From Diploptera punctata (Eukaryota; Arthropoda; Insecta; Blattodea; Blaberidae), in contig JASPKZ010009687.1 of assembly GCA_030220185.1 (NCBI GenBank), forward strand, positions 62,001 through 126,000: a stretch of 64,000 nucleotides of DNA. Reading direction: 5' to 3'. The notes beneath the pieces are model-generated. The model saw nothing but the letters and a program-made list of their open reading frames with translations. It ran no database searches and was not told the origin of the DNA. This document shows positions 52,701 through 62,899 of the stretch, piece by piece; the stretch's first letter is position 1; each line of letters opens with the position of its first letter. The translations under genes were made by a program, and so were the position numbers.

Positions 52701-53400
52701 GTCCTGGCAGTTATATTCTTATATCTGTAATACTGTATTTTGAAGCCATAAAATTGAATGTTATCTTTAAATTTTTTTTTTCATTAAACTATTTAAAGAT
52801 CGTAACTGGCCAGTAGGCCTAAGACTTGGTTGGATAAAGAAGAAGGCATATTGTTTTTAAAGGACTATTTTACTGAATCTCTTCCAGGAGCTTTATCGTG
52901 TAGTGAATAAAGTGTCCTGAAAATCAACTACTTCCTGAGAAAAGTGTACCAATAGATTAAAAAAAATGTGATTTTTCCAGAATTATTGAAAAATTAATGT
53001 AGGCTGAATGATGTCATGTAGTTAGAATAAAAAATAATGATGTGCAGAACTGTGCCCTGTCTCTAGTTCTAAGGTTTGGAGGTACAAACCTGGCCAGTAT
53101 CATTTCAGGGCATTAAATCCAAATCCTGATTATGGGTAAAGCTGTGTCTTACAGAACATAAACAACCTGAAGCCTGAAATACAAGGGCTTTAAACAAGAT
53201 TTTGTTAGCCATTTCAATCTTGTACTTAAATTGTGATGCTAGAGTGTTAAATAAAATACTATATATAGCTCACAGTTGGAATCTGTATGTGAAAGCTCTT
53301 GTTCTCACTTGACTCTGTTTTAAATCTTCCAAACTAACTGATACTCTGCTTGGGTTTGAACATGCAAACCTTGGAACCAGAGGCAAGCACTAATCCACCA
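52701..53400. other. Intron, no gene seen
   Basis: No exon or transposon domain recognised. It ends in a (GT)n run, 53402-53420, which overlaps the acceptor region of the next exon. Confidence 0.35.
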
Positions 53401-53426
53401 GAGTGTGTGTGTGTGTGTGTTGGCAG

Positions 53427-53585
53427 GAGGAGTGGGAGCTGGTGTTTGTATACCTGCTGTGTTATCCAGGTGTAGTGCAGAGCTGTGTAGCAGGCGGCAG
53501 GTTGTCTCCCAACCTCATGTGCAAGTTCATTAAGGAACTGACTAACTGCTTCAGTGTCTACTACAGGAGAATTCGCATCCTCACT
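53427..53585 (+). CDS. Dalrd3: DALRD3 exon (DALR domain)
   Basis: The acceptor TGTTGGCAG ends at 53426, right after a GT repeat, and the donor ACT|GTAAGT is at 53586. 53 codons, phase 0 at both ends, in phase with the 47745 exon. It reads EEWELVFVYLLCYPGVVQSC, LCK-like MCKFIKELTNCFSVYY and RRIRILT. It corresponds to the GEWLLLFN-ILPFPDLL...[22 protein letters not shown] stretch. The SxYY-R-R-IL motif is typical of the DALR fold. Confidence 0.78.
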
Positions 53586-53770
53586 GTAAGTTACACCAAT
53601 CATTTTAATTTGTACACTTAGCAATTATATTTGCAGTTTTGAATTTTGTAGCATTCTGAAAAAAATAAACATAACAAAATTTTATGAGTTATATCTAATG
53701 ACAGGTAATGAGTTTTAATAAATAAGGTGAATCTGTTGCATCTTACTTAATAAAACTTGAATTCTTTTAT

Positions 53771-53804
53771 GACATGTTTCAAAACAATTCTGTTTTATCG
53801 TCAG
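53771..53804 (-). ncRNA. Hammerhead ribozyme core (subfamily 1), minus
   Basis: CUGACGA (53798-53804), stem II AAAACA/UGUUUU with loop GAAU, GAAAC (53776-53780), AU, GUC (53771-53773). Canonical core and cleavage triplet. Stem I is weak on this strand. Confidence 0.78.
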
Positions 53805-53814
53805 TCTGGACAAG

Positions 53815-53848
53815 CTGAAGATAAAACAGAAGTGTTTTGAAACATGTC
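53815..53848 (+). ncRNA. Hammerhead ribozyme core (subfamily 1), plus
   Basis: CUGAAGA (53815-53821), stem II AAAACA/UGUUUU with loop GAAG, GAAAC (53839-53843), AU, GUC (53846-53848), then CU pairing with AG before the core. It has the full set of conserved bases. Confidence 0.8.
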
Positions 53849-54283
53849 CTAAAAGAACTCTTATATGAAGTAACATGCAACAGACTCACTGTATTTATTA
53901 AGAAGAACCTCATAATGTTACTTCCTATTGTAATTTTATAACAACTTTTAAACTTAAAATCACTTTTTAAAGGGAAATAAATTGTATTGTCCATTTATTT
54001 TAAATTGATCAGCACACAGAAAAATATAATAAAGTGATGAAGGTTAAACATCAAAACAGAAAAAAACATAATTTTATATTGATATCAAACCCAGAATAAT
54101 ATAAAGAAATTAGCTTAAGAGCCAGTTTCACCAACATAGGTAATGTCAGTTTCCCTGTGTATAATGCATAGCATAAAATGGCGTAATGCAGTTACCTCTG
54201 TTGGTGAAACCGACCCTTAGTCATGAAAGTTGAATAATGTTGAATGAAATCATTTGGTTTCTTATATTCACACTTTCTTGTAG

Positions 54284-54319
54284 GACCCAAAATACATGGC
54301 AGAGTTCCTTGGTTATTGA
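54284..54319 (+). CDS. Dalrd3: Possible DALRD3 terminal exon
   Basis: After CACTTTCTTGTAG the phase-0 reading is DPKYMAEFLGY followed by TGA at 54317. In vertebrates RVHIL is followed by G-EPRPHLF and about 40 more residues, so DPK could be the counterpart of EPR, but the rest does not match and the C-terminus would be short. It may be a chance acceptor, with the real last exon beyond or hidden. Confidence 0.22.
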   Translation, partial: DPKYMAEFLGY

Positions 54320-54589
54320 AGCTTAACATCCAACTACTCATTAATTTTTCTGAAGTTTTTTGAAGAAAAGAAAGAAAAATTTTTTTTTTTATTTATATCA
54401 TATTTTGGTGTAATTTTCACATTTTAGCCAATTTTACATTTTATCATACTTTCAAAACACAACAAAAAGTATTTTGCAGTTCATGAAAATTGAAAATATA
54501 AGTATCCAAGATTTTGTGAGCATGTAACACTATTTTTGATATTTTTATTTCAAATTTGTCACTTACATTGAAGGACAAATTAATATTTC

Positions 54590-54700
54590 AAGAGAAAAAA
54601 TTATGCCTAAACTGGGATTTGAACCCAATATCTCTTGTTTTCCATACCAGTGTTCTACCATTGAACTATTTAGAGATCTGAATTTAGATGGAAAATTTCC
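54590..54700 (-). repeat. Degenerate tRNA-like unit
   Basis: AAGAGAAAAAATTATGCCTA and GGGATTTGAACCCAATA resemble the start and T-arm of the 305-bp tRNA-like family at about 75% identity, and the body continues with TTTTACTGGGATTTTAAC. Confidence 0.55.
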
Positions 54701-54819
54701 AGTCTCTTAAACAATCTCGAGGCCTTTCATTCTACACACCTTTTAGCAACTTCTTATTCAAGAAGATATTTTACTGGGATTTTAACACTACTTTTATAGC
54801 TTAAATCATAATAGTCTTC

Positions 54820-55625
54820 TCTTCTTCCTTCCAAGTATTAGGCCAAGGCCTGTTACGATCCTATAGAAAATTTTCCCTCCAGCGTTTCATAGGACGGCCC
54901 AGTGATCTTCGTCCTCTTGGTATATAATTATAAACAGCTTTGGGGATCCGATTTGAACTCATTCTTTCAAGATGGTGTTTCCAATTTAGTTGGTACTGTT
55001 TAATATATTCCAAAATTGGCGTAGTCTTCAATTCTTTTAAGATATCGGTGTTCCTTTTCCAATCCCATCTGGTGTAACCCGCTGTTCTGCGCATGAATCT
55101 CATTTCACAAGCCGTTATTCTGCTTTCATGTTGTCTTTTTAGTGTCCATGCTTCACTACCATAGGTCAACACCGGTCTGGCCAAAGTGTTATATAAATGT
55201 AATCTGGTGTTTTTTTGTACAAGGGATGGTTTTATAACTTGATTAATAATTCCTAAACTTATATTATAACTAGTAATTTTTTCAGGGATATCCTTTTCAT
55301 CCCAGATAGAGAGATAATATCCAAGATATTTAAATTGATTAGATCTCTCTAAAATTTTATTCTGGAGACAGATTTTTTCTTTACTATCTAACTTCTCTTG
55401 GTTAACTCTTCTTTTTTCGACCCCAACGCTATTAGGGCATCTGAGGGCTAGGGAGTCTTTCCTTTCTTCCATTTCTTCTTTAATTTATTTTCTTTTCTTC
55501 TCCAGAAAAGTCTGACCAGAGGCTATAAGATGGCAGCCCCATCACTGGTCTTGCCTTCCTTTGGCCAGCAATCAATCGAAGGGACTATTATTATGCTTTC
55601 AAGTCTTATACGAGAATTTCTTCCC
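54820..55625 (-). pseudogene. LINE fragment, best copy of the GAA-tail family
   Basis: One open frame (54861-55472, 203 codons) reads LERSNQFKYLGYYLSIWDEK, YNTLARPVLTYGSEAWTLKR, YTRWDWKRNTDILKELKT, LNWKHHLERM and GRPMKRWRENF. Upstream the sequence jumps to another part of the element (CGACCCCAACGCTATTAGGG) with an internal deletion. Same family as 3.5-4.3 and 49.7-50.1 kb. Confidence 0.8.
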
Positions 55626-55779
55626 GGAAGGATCAAATCATAATAGTATAATAATAATTGTAAAAGTTATGATGGTAATAATGACAATAACACTAATAAC
55701 AATATTTATAATAACAATAATACATTTTTGTCCAATGTTTCCAGTTTTTCTTATGACATTTGTGCCATTCTCTCATTGC

Positions 55780-56420
55780 ATTACAGGAATTGTAACCCAC
55801 TTCTGAGGTTTGGTACCTGGAAGTTGGATTTACGTTACCTTGATGATTTGAGTATGATGTGTGATGAATGATAACCTAAATTTCAGACTATGGTCAACCA
55901 CAGGATCACGGATACCCTTTAAGGAAAAATTCCTATTGACTCAGGAGGAAATGAACCCAGGACCTCATGAACCATAGTCAGAAATGTTGTCCACAAGACC
56001 ATGAAGCCTATCACAATAATAATAATAATAATAATAATTCCCTGTTGAGAAGCCCTCTGTTGGTACTTTCAACTTGTCGTAGTGGTGTGGTTTTACTACT
56101 CAAATAACCCCAAGACCTATGCTGGCAGTAGGACTACTGCCAAAAGGGTTACCCATATCAGATATTTCAAAGGCCATGAGCCAGATGAAAAAAGTGGCTT
56201 TGTCGAAAGAGTAACGATCTTTCACCAAAAAATACACCCATGAAGTAACATGTACATGGATTCCAGTGAGGTAAGATTTTCTGGAGATAAAAGAATCCCC
56301 AATTCAGATCTTCCAAGAGATTGCACATTTTAAAACAAAATGGCTCCCTTTGTAGCGGAGTAACAAAACATTTAGATTTAGATTTAGATTTATTTAGCCT
56401 GGTGTCCATCTTGTATCACT
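55780..56420. repeat. Cluster of SINE-like pieces
   Basis: 55790-55830 (GTAACCCACTTCTGAGGTT) recurs in complement at 63650-63670. 55930-56010 has a minus-strand B-box-like GGTTC-x-x-x-CC region (GAACCCAGGACCTCATGAA on +). 56013-56037 is an AAT microsatellite. 56335-56375 matches 15605-15645. No gene seen. Confidence 0.4.
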
Positions 56421-56515
56421 GTTGATTCTTCAACGTTGAAGACATGTGCAATGCCTGATGGAGAGAGAATATGATGAAATAATTATCAAAGCGTGGCTAC
56501 CAACAAAATATATAT

Positions 56516-57061
56516 TGTAGAAGTTGACCGGGGTTTGTATTCACATAGTTTTAGCGTAAATAATCCACACAGATTTCGTGTAATGTTTTCACAATCACTT
56601 TATTTACTTCTACAATTTATTACTAGTAAATTAATCACAATTTGCACTAACAATTAATCTTGATTCAATATTTATCTAACTCTCAATTAATTCACAGTTT
56701 CTGATGAATACACTCCCTCTTCTCAGACTTTATCTATTGCAACCAAAAACACAAACTAACTGCTATTGCTGTCAAACCAAGACTGACTGATCTCCTGCCA
56801 TCGCCACAGATATATAGAAACTTTCTAGACTTGAGGTCAGGACACTTCTGAAAACAGGAAGTTTCTAGCCACCAATCTTTCCTGAAAGGGAAAGGAGATG
56901 TGCATAGAATTATCGAGACTGAGGGCTCATATACTTCGTTGCTTGCACAGTCCTTTTGACTCACGAATGGGTGACTCGCAAATATATTCCAACCCATGCG
57001 AGACCAATATTCTCACCTTGCCCGCATAACTGAAACATCATCATTACGACGAGTTGTAACA
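56516..57061 (-). mobile_element. Probable solo LTR
   Basis: On the minus strand it runs from TGTTACAACTCGTCG to CGGTCAACTTCTACA (TG...CA). It has a TATA-like stretch (TTCTATATATC) about mid-way and AATAAAGTGATT near the end as a possible polyadenylation signal. Length and composition fit an LTR of the gypsy/BEL sort. I find no clear 4-6 bp target duplication (TATAT against TAAAC), so the boundaries are tentative. Confidence 0.5.
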
Positions 57062-57145
57062 TAAACCAATTTGCATAAATATAATAATTACAATTATTGA
57101 GTAAATATAATAATTACAATTATTATTTTCATTTGTTTCCTTGAT

Positions 57146-60100
57146 ACTTACTTACTTACTTACTCACTGGCACTATCGAACCCGTAGGTTCATGGCCGCA
57201 CGGACATAAGCTCTCCATACATCCCTATCCTGAGCTAATGCTTTCCAATCATTCCCTGTATAATCTACTTCCCTCAAATCATAGTTAATGTTGTTCTCCC
57301 ACCTCATTCTTGGTCTACCAACTGGGCGTTTTCCTTCTGGCTTTCCTACAAGAAGTTTCCATGCACGTCTTTCATTCCCCATACGCGCAACATGTCCTGC
57401 CCATCGCAGTCTACGGGACTTAACTGTTCTTATTATATCTGGCTTCCTATAAAGACCATGTAGTTCATTGTTATGTAGTCTTCTCCATTCACCTGTCTGT
57501 TCATCTCTCTTTGGTCCAAAAATTTTCCTAAGAACTTTATTCTCAAATACTCGTAATCTCCTTTCCTCCCTTAAAGTAAGAGTCCATGTTTCGCACCCAT
57601 ATAATATAACTGGTAGAATAATAGTTTTATATATTTTCAGCTTAACGTTTTTTGAAAGGAGTTGGGACATCAAAAGTCTCTGCAATGCATAATAGCATGC
57701 ATTTCCAGAATTGAGCCTATGTTTAATTTCTTTGTGCATCTCATTCCTATTTGTGATTATTGTTCCTAGGTATTTGAATTCAGCCAATTCCTCAAAATTT
57801 CCCTCATTTGTCATTAGCTGTCCATTTCCATTATATAATGTATTTCTACGTGTGACCATATATTTAGTTTTACTGATATTTACTTCCAGTCCTAATTTCT
57901 TAGTGTTACTCAATAGTGTGTGCGTGTTGGCCTTTAGTATCTCCTCGCTATCGGCCAGTAGTACTACATCATCAGCATAAACTAACAGCTTATTAATACC
58001 ATTGAGTTGTAAGCCTTCCTCATTCTCTAAAGATTTAATGGCATGCTCTAGTACAAAATTAAATAGTAGAGGAGATAGTGCATCTCCTTGCTTCAACCCA
58101 TTCTGGATTTCAAAAGTGTCTGAAAACTGTTTGCCTACACGCACCCTACTCGTTGAGCCATTTAGACACATTCGTATAAGTCTAACTAACTTTTTAGGAA
58201 TTCCGAACTCCAGCAGGATACTATATAACTTCTCCCTCTTAATTGAATCATATGCTTTTTTGAAGTCTACATATAGTTGATGTACAGTACCATTATATTC
58301 CCATTTCTTTTCTAAAATCTGTCTTATACTAAAAATCTGATCTGTTGTAGACCTGTTTCTTCTAAATGCACATTGATGATCTCCTAGAATGTCATCAATA
58401 TAGGGAGTAAGTCTGCTTACTAATATATTTGTTAGAATTTTGTACGAAGTTGAAAGTAATGAGATGCCCCTATAGTTGTTGCAATCAGTTTTATCTCCTT
58501 TCTTATAAATTGGTACGATAATTGATTCCTTCCATTCATCTGGAAGAGCTTCTTTTTCCCAAATCATACTAAGCAACCAGCGTATCTTGTCCATCAATTT
58601 TTCTCCCCCTGATTTTATCAGTTCTGCTGGGATCTCATCTGAACCTGATGCTTTATACATCTTCAATTTTTCAATTGCCATTTCAACCTCTAATGCACTT
58701 GGCTCTGCGACTAGCATTTCTGCTGTCTGTAACTTATCCTCCTCAATGTCCTGTTCTGTATGTACATTTAATAGCTGATTAAAATAACTTTTCCATCTAT
58801 TTAATATACTCTTGGAATCTGCAATCATATCCCCATTTTCATTCCGAATTATGTTTGTTCTAGCCTGAAACCCTTTCTTCTCTATACTAATTCCCTGATA
58901 TAATTCTCTAATGTTCCTATTTTTTGCATTCATTTCAAGATCATTAATCTTCTCTCTCAAATATTCCCTCTTTTTACTCTTTAGTAACTTGGTGGTTTCC
59001 CGTCTAACACTACCCAATTGCTCTAAATTTACCTCATTTGGCTCGTGTAACCATTTCATTTTTGCTAGCTTTCTTTTCTTTACAATGTCGGCACATTCCT
59101 CATCAAACCATTTCTTGTTTTGCCTCTTTTTTAAACAACCAATGCTTTCTGATGCTGACAATTTAATAGTATCTCTTATAGCCTCCCATTCTTTATTTAT
59201 ATCAGTTTCTTCTTCGTTTGCCACATTGTCATCTGAAGATTCCAGTACTTCAAATCTATTAGCAATTTTGATTTGGTATTCTTGCCGCATTTCATCATTT
59301 TTCAAGTTTTTTAATTCATATTTTACAGAATCATCTTTAGCGTTTGTTCCTCTCATAAGCGATAGCCGTTGTCTGATTTTCACCCTGACCAGATGATGAT
59401 CTGAATTGCAGTCTGTCCCTCTAACTGATCTAACATCAATGATGCTACTGTGCCAGCGTTTATCCACTAATACATGATCTATCTGGTTCCGAGTTTCTCC
59501 ATCTGGGGACGTCCAGGTGTATTTATGAATATCCTTATGCTGAAATGTTGTGCTCTTAACAATGAGATTCTTTGATGTGGCAAATGTGACTAATCTAACC
59601 CCGTTGTCGTTACTATCTTCATGAAGACTGAATTTGCCTATTGTTGGTTTGAATATATCTTCCCGCCCCACTTTTGCATTAAAATCTCCTAAGACAATTT
59701 TCATATGATATCGTGAAAGGCTATCAAATAAGCATTCTAATTCTTCATAGAACTCATCCTTGATCTTGTCATCTTTATCTTCTGTGGGGGCATGTACATT
59801 TACAATTATAAAATCATGTCGTTTACCCTTTAGAATTATGTATGATATCCTATCACTAACAAACTTAATATCTCGGATAGCGGATAGGATCCTCCTTCTG
59901 ACTAAAAAACCCGTTCCAAATGCAGGTCTTTCTGCACCCCCATAGTATAATGCAAAGCTTCCTGATTCCTGACTACCTTCTCCTGGCCACCTAACTTCCT
60001 GTAAAGCGACTATATCCAAGGGCGATTTATCCAATTCCCGCGTTAATATCTCTAGTGCCCCGCTATTGTATAAAGTCCTAACATTCCATGTTCCTAGGAA

Positions 60101-60540
60101 CATGTCCCTGTGTTTGAGCCTTTGGCATGGGTTCCCTGAAGTAGTCCCCGCCCGGAGAACCGAATGGGGGACTATTTGACCTCCGGAAAATTTTACCCCA
60201 GTAGAACCCATGTCCGCATTTCTTGACGGTTGTATTTTTACGGTGAAAGATCGTCACTCTTTCGACCAAGGTACTTATTTTCGTCTGGCTTATCACCTTC
60301 GACCAGTCCGGCATGGGTAACCCTATCGGCAGCAATGCTACCGCCGGCATAGCTCTCAGGATCATTTAAGCACACAAGCCACTCCACCACGACAAGGTAA
60401 AGATACCATGGAGGGATTTGTTTGTCACAATAGAATCTTTTCCCTGGCAGTTCATTGTATCCTGATACTGACAATACACACAAAAAAACAGTTTCGTTCC
60501 CTGTTTTGAAACAAAGCATATTTCTGAATTTTACTTATCA
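57146..60540 (-). mobile_element. RTE-like LINE, full-length candidate
   Basis: Contains an uninterrupted protein and ends, on the minus strand, with the stop codon, 16 bases (TGCCAGTGAGTAAG...) and TAAG repeats at 57146-57162, with no poly(A). The 5' leader extends to about 60540 and carries a conserved-looking segment (60080-60520) with readings such as VTHAGLVEGDKPDENK. I could not fix the 5' end by a target duplication. Confidence 0.88.
57173..60211 (-). CDS. Endonuclease-reverse transcriptase, 1012 aa
   Basis: Apurinic-type endonuclease at residues ~36-280: WNVRTL (Asn43), QEVRW (Glu72), GDFNAKV (Asp176, Asn178), NQIDHV (Asp245), SDHHLV (Asp271, His272). The linker 300-520 is Lys/Glu-rich with likely coiled coil. 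Reverse transcriptase ~555-800: PIYKKGDK, YRGISLLSTSYK (580-590), VDFKKAYDS (648-656), GLKQGDALSPLLFN (705-718), YADD (745-748), EFKYLGT (811-817). Then YGCETWTL (871) and a tail with LRWAGHVARM (935-944) and GRPRMRW. The single ORF, AP endonuclease and repeat tail fit the RTE group. It nicks and copies its RNA into DNA at the target. The start is the first ATG of the open frame; an earlier start is blocked. Possibly still active, as no stop or frameshift is present. Confidence 0.95.
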   Translation of the reverse strand: MGSTGVKFSGGQIVPHSVLRAGTTSGNPCQRLKHRDMFLGTWNVRTLYNSGALEILTRELDKSPLDIVALQEVRWPGEGSQESGSFALYYGGAERPAFGTGFLVRRRILSAIRDIKFVSDRISYIILKGKRHDFIIVNVHAPTEDKDDKIKDEFYEELECLFDSLSRYHMKIVLGDFNAKVGREDIFKPTIGKFSLHEDSNDNGVRLVTFATSKNLIVKSTTFQHKDIHKYTWTSPDGETRNQIDHVLVDKRWHSSIIDVRSVRGTDCNSDHHLVRVKIRQRLSLMRGTNAKDDSVKYELKNLKNDEMRQEYQIKIANRFEVLESSDDNVANEEETDINKEWEAIRDTIKLSASESIGCLKKRQNKKWFDEECADIVKKRKLAKMKWLHEPNEVNLEQLGSVRRETTKLLKSKKREYLREKINDLEMNAKNRNIRELYQGISIEKKGFQARTNIIRNENGDMIADSKSILNRWKSYFNQLLNVHTEQDIEEDKLQTAEMLVAEPSALEVEMAIEKLKMYKASGSDEIPAELIKSGGEKLMDKIRWLLSMIWEKEALPDEWKESIIVPIYKKGDKTDCNNYRGISLLSTSYKILTNILVSRLTPYIDDILGDHQCAFRRNRSTTDQIFSIRQILEKKWEYNGTVHQLYVDFKKAYDSIKREKLYSILLEFGIPKKLVRLIRMCLNGSTSRVRVGKQFSDTFEIQNGLKQGDALSPLLFNFVLEHAIKSLENEEGLQLNGINKLLVYADDVVLLADSEEILKANTHTLLSNTKKLGLEVNISKTKYMVTRRNTLYNGNGQLMTNEGNFEELAEFKYLGTIITNRNEMHKEIKHRLNSGNACYYALQRLLMSQLLSKNVKLKIYKTIILPVILYGCETWTLTLREERRLRVFENKVLRKIFGPKRDEQTGEWRRLHNNELHGLYRKPDIIRTVKSRRLRWAGHVARMGNERRAWKLLVGKPEGKRPVGRPRMRWENNINYDLREVDYTGNDWKALAQDRDVWRAYVRAAMNLRVR

Positions 60541-61114
60541 CCATATCATAAATTTCATTGTCAAAGAAATGCAACAGGAGAAAAAATCTCTGTACATAGA
60601 ATAATTCCTCCGGGAACGTAACACGGGAACTCTTTATATTATTCTATGTCCACTTTTGCTTCTTTTCTCCAAACATTTAATTTTACTTTTTTAGATTGAC
60701 CTTGTACATCCATTTCTTCCAGTTCATCTTCTTCTGGCATAACATCGCAATCATAGAGAAAACAAATAGAGGGAAAACTGCATACAGTGACATTTAAAAA
60801 TTTACAGTCGTTTACGAAGAACTAAAATGAGCAAACTACAATGGTAGCGCTTTTTCATAGTAACAGAATATGTAACTAAATAAAACAATGTAAGGCACAT
60901 GGTGTGTTAACTCGGGGATTATGGGAAATTAGCCTATTTTGTAAATTAAAATTTTTAACTGCTATCCTTTCGTTCTATGTAGATGGTACTGTAAAAATTA
61001 TATATTATCGAAAGTTAAAAATCTTAACTTAGATTTTATTTTACTCTAATTCGTAAGTAAATTCAAACTTGTTTACGTTTTTAATGTGAATCTATTTTCA
61101 AAGATAAGCATACT
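60541..61114. other. Spacer with one weak minus-strand frame
   Basis: A minus-strand stretch (60639-60740) reads MPEEDELEEMDVQGQ...VWRKEAK and stops. Upstream codons are open toward a CAG at about 60786. It could be the last exon of an unknown gene or a transposon piece; no motif identifies it. Nothing else is seen. Confidence 0.25.
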
Positions 61115-61124
61115 AGAAATGATT

Positions 61125-62422
61125 GTTTAAAAAAGAGGCAAAACAAGAAATGGTTTGATGAGGAATGTGCCGACATTGTAAAGAAAAGAAAGCTAGCAAA
61201 AATGAAATGGTTACACGAGCCAAATGAGGTAAATTTAGAGCAATTGGGTAGTGTTAGACGGGAAACCACCAAGTTACTAAAGAGTAAAAAGAGGGAATAT
61301 TTGAGAGAGAAGATTAATGATCTTGAAATGAATGCAAAAAATAGGAACATTAGAGAATTAAATCAGGGGGAATTAGTATAGAGAAGAAAGGGTTTCAGGC
61401 TATAACAAACATAATTCGCAATGAGAATGGGGGTATGATTGCAGATTCTAGGAGTATATTAAATAGATGAAAAAAGTTATCTTTAATCAGCTATTAAATT
61501 TACATACAGAACAGGACATTGAGGAGGATAATTTACAGACAGCAGAAATGCTAGTCGCAGAGCCAAGTGCATTAGAGGTTGAAATAGCAATTAAAAATTG
61601 AAGATGTATAAAGCATCAGGTTTCAAATGAGATCCCAGCAGAACTGATAAAATCAGCAGGGAGAAAAATTGATGGACAGATATGCTGGTTGCTTAGTATG
61701 ATTTGGGAAAAAGAAGCTCTTCCAGATGAATGGAAGGAATCAATTATCGTACCAATTTATAAGAAAGGAGATAAAACTGATTTGCAAACAACTACAGGGG
61801 CATCTCATTACTTTCAACTTTGTACAAAATTCTAACAAATATATTAGTAAGCAGACTTACTCCCTATATTGATGACATTCTAGGAGATCATCAATGTGCA
61901 TTTAGAAAAAAACAGGTCTACAACAAATCAGATTTTTAGTATAAAGACAGATTTTAGAAAAGAAATGGGAATATAATGGTACTGTACATCACCTGTATGT
62001 AGACTTCAAAAAAAGCATATGATTCATTAAGAGGGAGAAGTTATATAGTATCCTGCTGGAGTTCGGAATTCTAAAAAGTTAGTTAGACTTATACGAATGT
62101 GTCTTCAATGGCACAAAGAGTAGGGTGCCAGATATAATAAGAACAGTTAAGTCTCGTAGACTGCGATGGGCAGGACATGTTGCGCGTATGGGGAATAAAA
62201 GACGTGCATGGAAACTTCTTGTAGGAAAGCCAGAAGGAAAATGCCCAGTTGGTAGACCAAGAATGAGGTGGGAGAACAACATTAACTATGATTTGAGGGA
62301 AGTAGATTATACAGGGAATGATTGGAAAACATTAGCTCAGGATAGAGATGTATGGAGAGCTTATGTCCCCGTGGCCATGAACCTACGGGTTCGATAGTGC
62401 CAGTGGTGTAAGTAAGTAAGTA
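61125..62422 (+). pseudogene. RTE-like LINE, 5'-truncated and internally deleted
   Basis: Flanked by AGAAATGATT at 61115-61124 and 62423-62432. Starts in the linker (KKRQNKKWFDEECADI), runs to the RT finger/palm (MCLNG), then jumps at about 62130 to the tail (PDIIRTVKSRRLRWAGHVAR to MNLRVR, 62125-62397), losing about 700 bases that include the YADD box. Several one-base indels. The 3' end is the usual TAAG tail. Confidence 0.93.
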
Positions 62423-62432
62423 AGAAATGATT

Positions 62433-62895
62433 AAATTCTAAGATTTGTTAGGATAGGAAGAGTGCTTCTAGTGTAACAGCCATTATATAATAATAACATT
62501 TTAAAAATGTGAATGACTTTATAATGGATTTCAGATGTACAACATGGCTAAGGTTATATTAATAAATATTGTATACAACATAATACATAGTGTATAAAGA
62601 TGTATGTGAGAATAAAGGGGTGTAGGTCAATTGTACATATTTAAAAGAGCTCCATAATGCACGTTTTTAAATTTTAAATAAACGAAAATAAGTTAACATG
62701 TTTTATTTATTTCCATTCTTCCCTTCTGTTAAAAATTAAAAAAAAAAAGACTTTTAGGTCTGAGAGGCTGGGTGCAAATAATTCCATTATTTAAGATAAA
62801 TTAAAATGTTATTTATTCCTATAAAAGTTCAGTTCCATAATTTTTCACCAGATGATGCTGAATTTCATATTAGTACCACAAAAAATAAAAAAAAC
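62433..62895. other. AT-rich spacer
   Basis: No coding or repeat structure recognised. Confidence 0.35.
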
Positions 62896-62899
62896 AATT

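Larger units (their letters stand above)
53726..53945. mobile_element. Penelope-type mini-element with opposing ribozymes
   Basis: The left arm 53726-53805 is the inverted copy of 53815-53895 (CTGTTGCATCTTACTT with AGTAACATGCAACAG). A tail follows with AACCTCATAATGTTACTTCC, the motif of the other Penelope-type ends. It lies in the DALRD3 region just after the last firm exon. Confidence 0.8.

Noticed and set aside
56516..57061. Confirmed retrotransposon LTR with target duplication
   Set aside because: TG...CA ends and signals are present, but flanks TATAT and TAAAC do not match, so only a probable solo LTR is claimed.
57468..59945. Series of + strand frames opposite the large LINE protein
   Set aside because: They are shadows of the 1012-residue gene: Ser/Phe-rich, with matching shadows opposite the other LINE copies (8754-10886).
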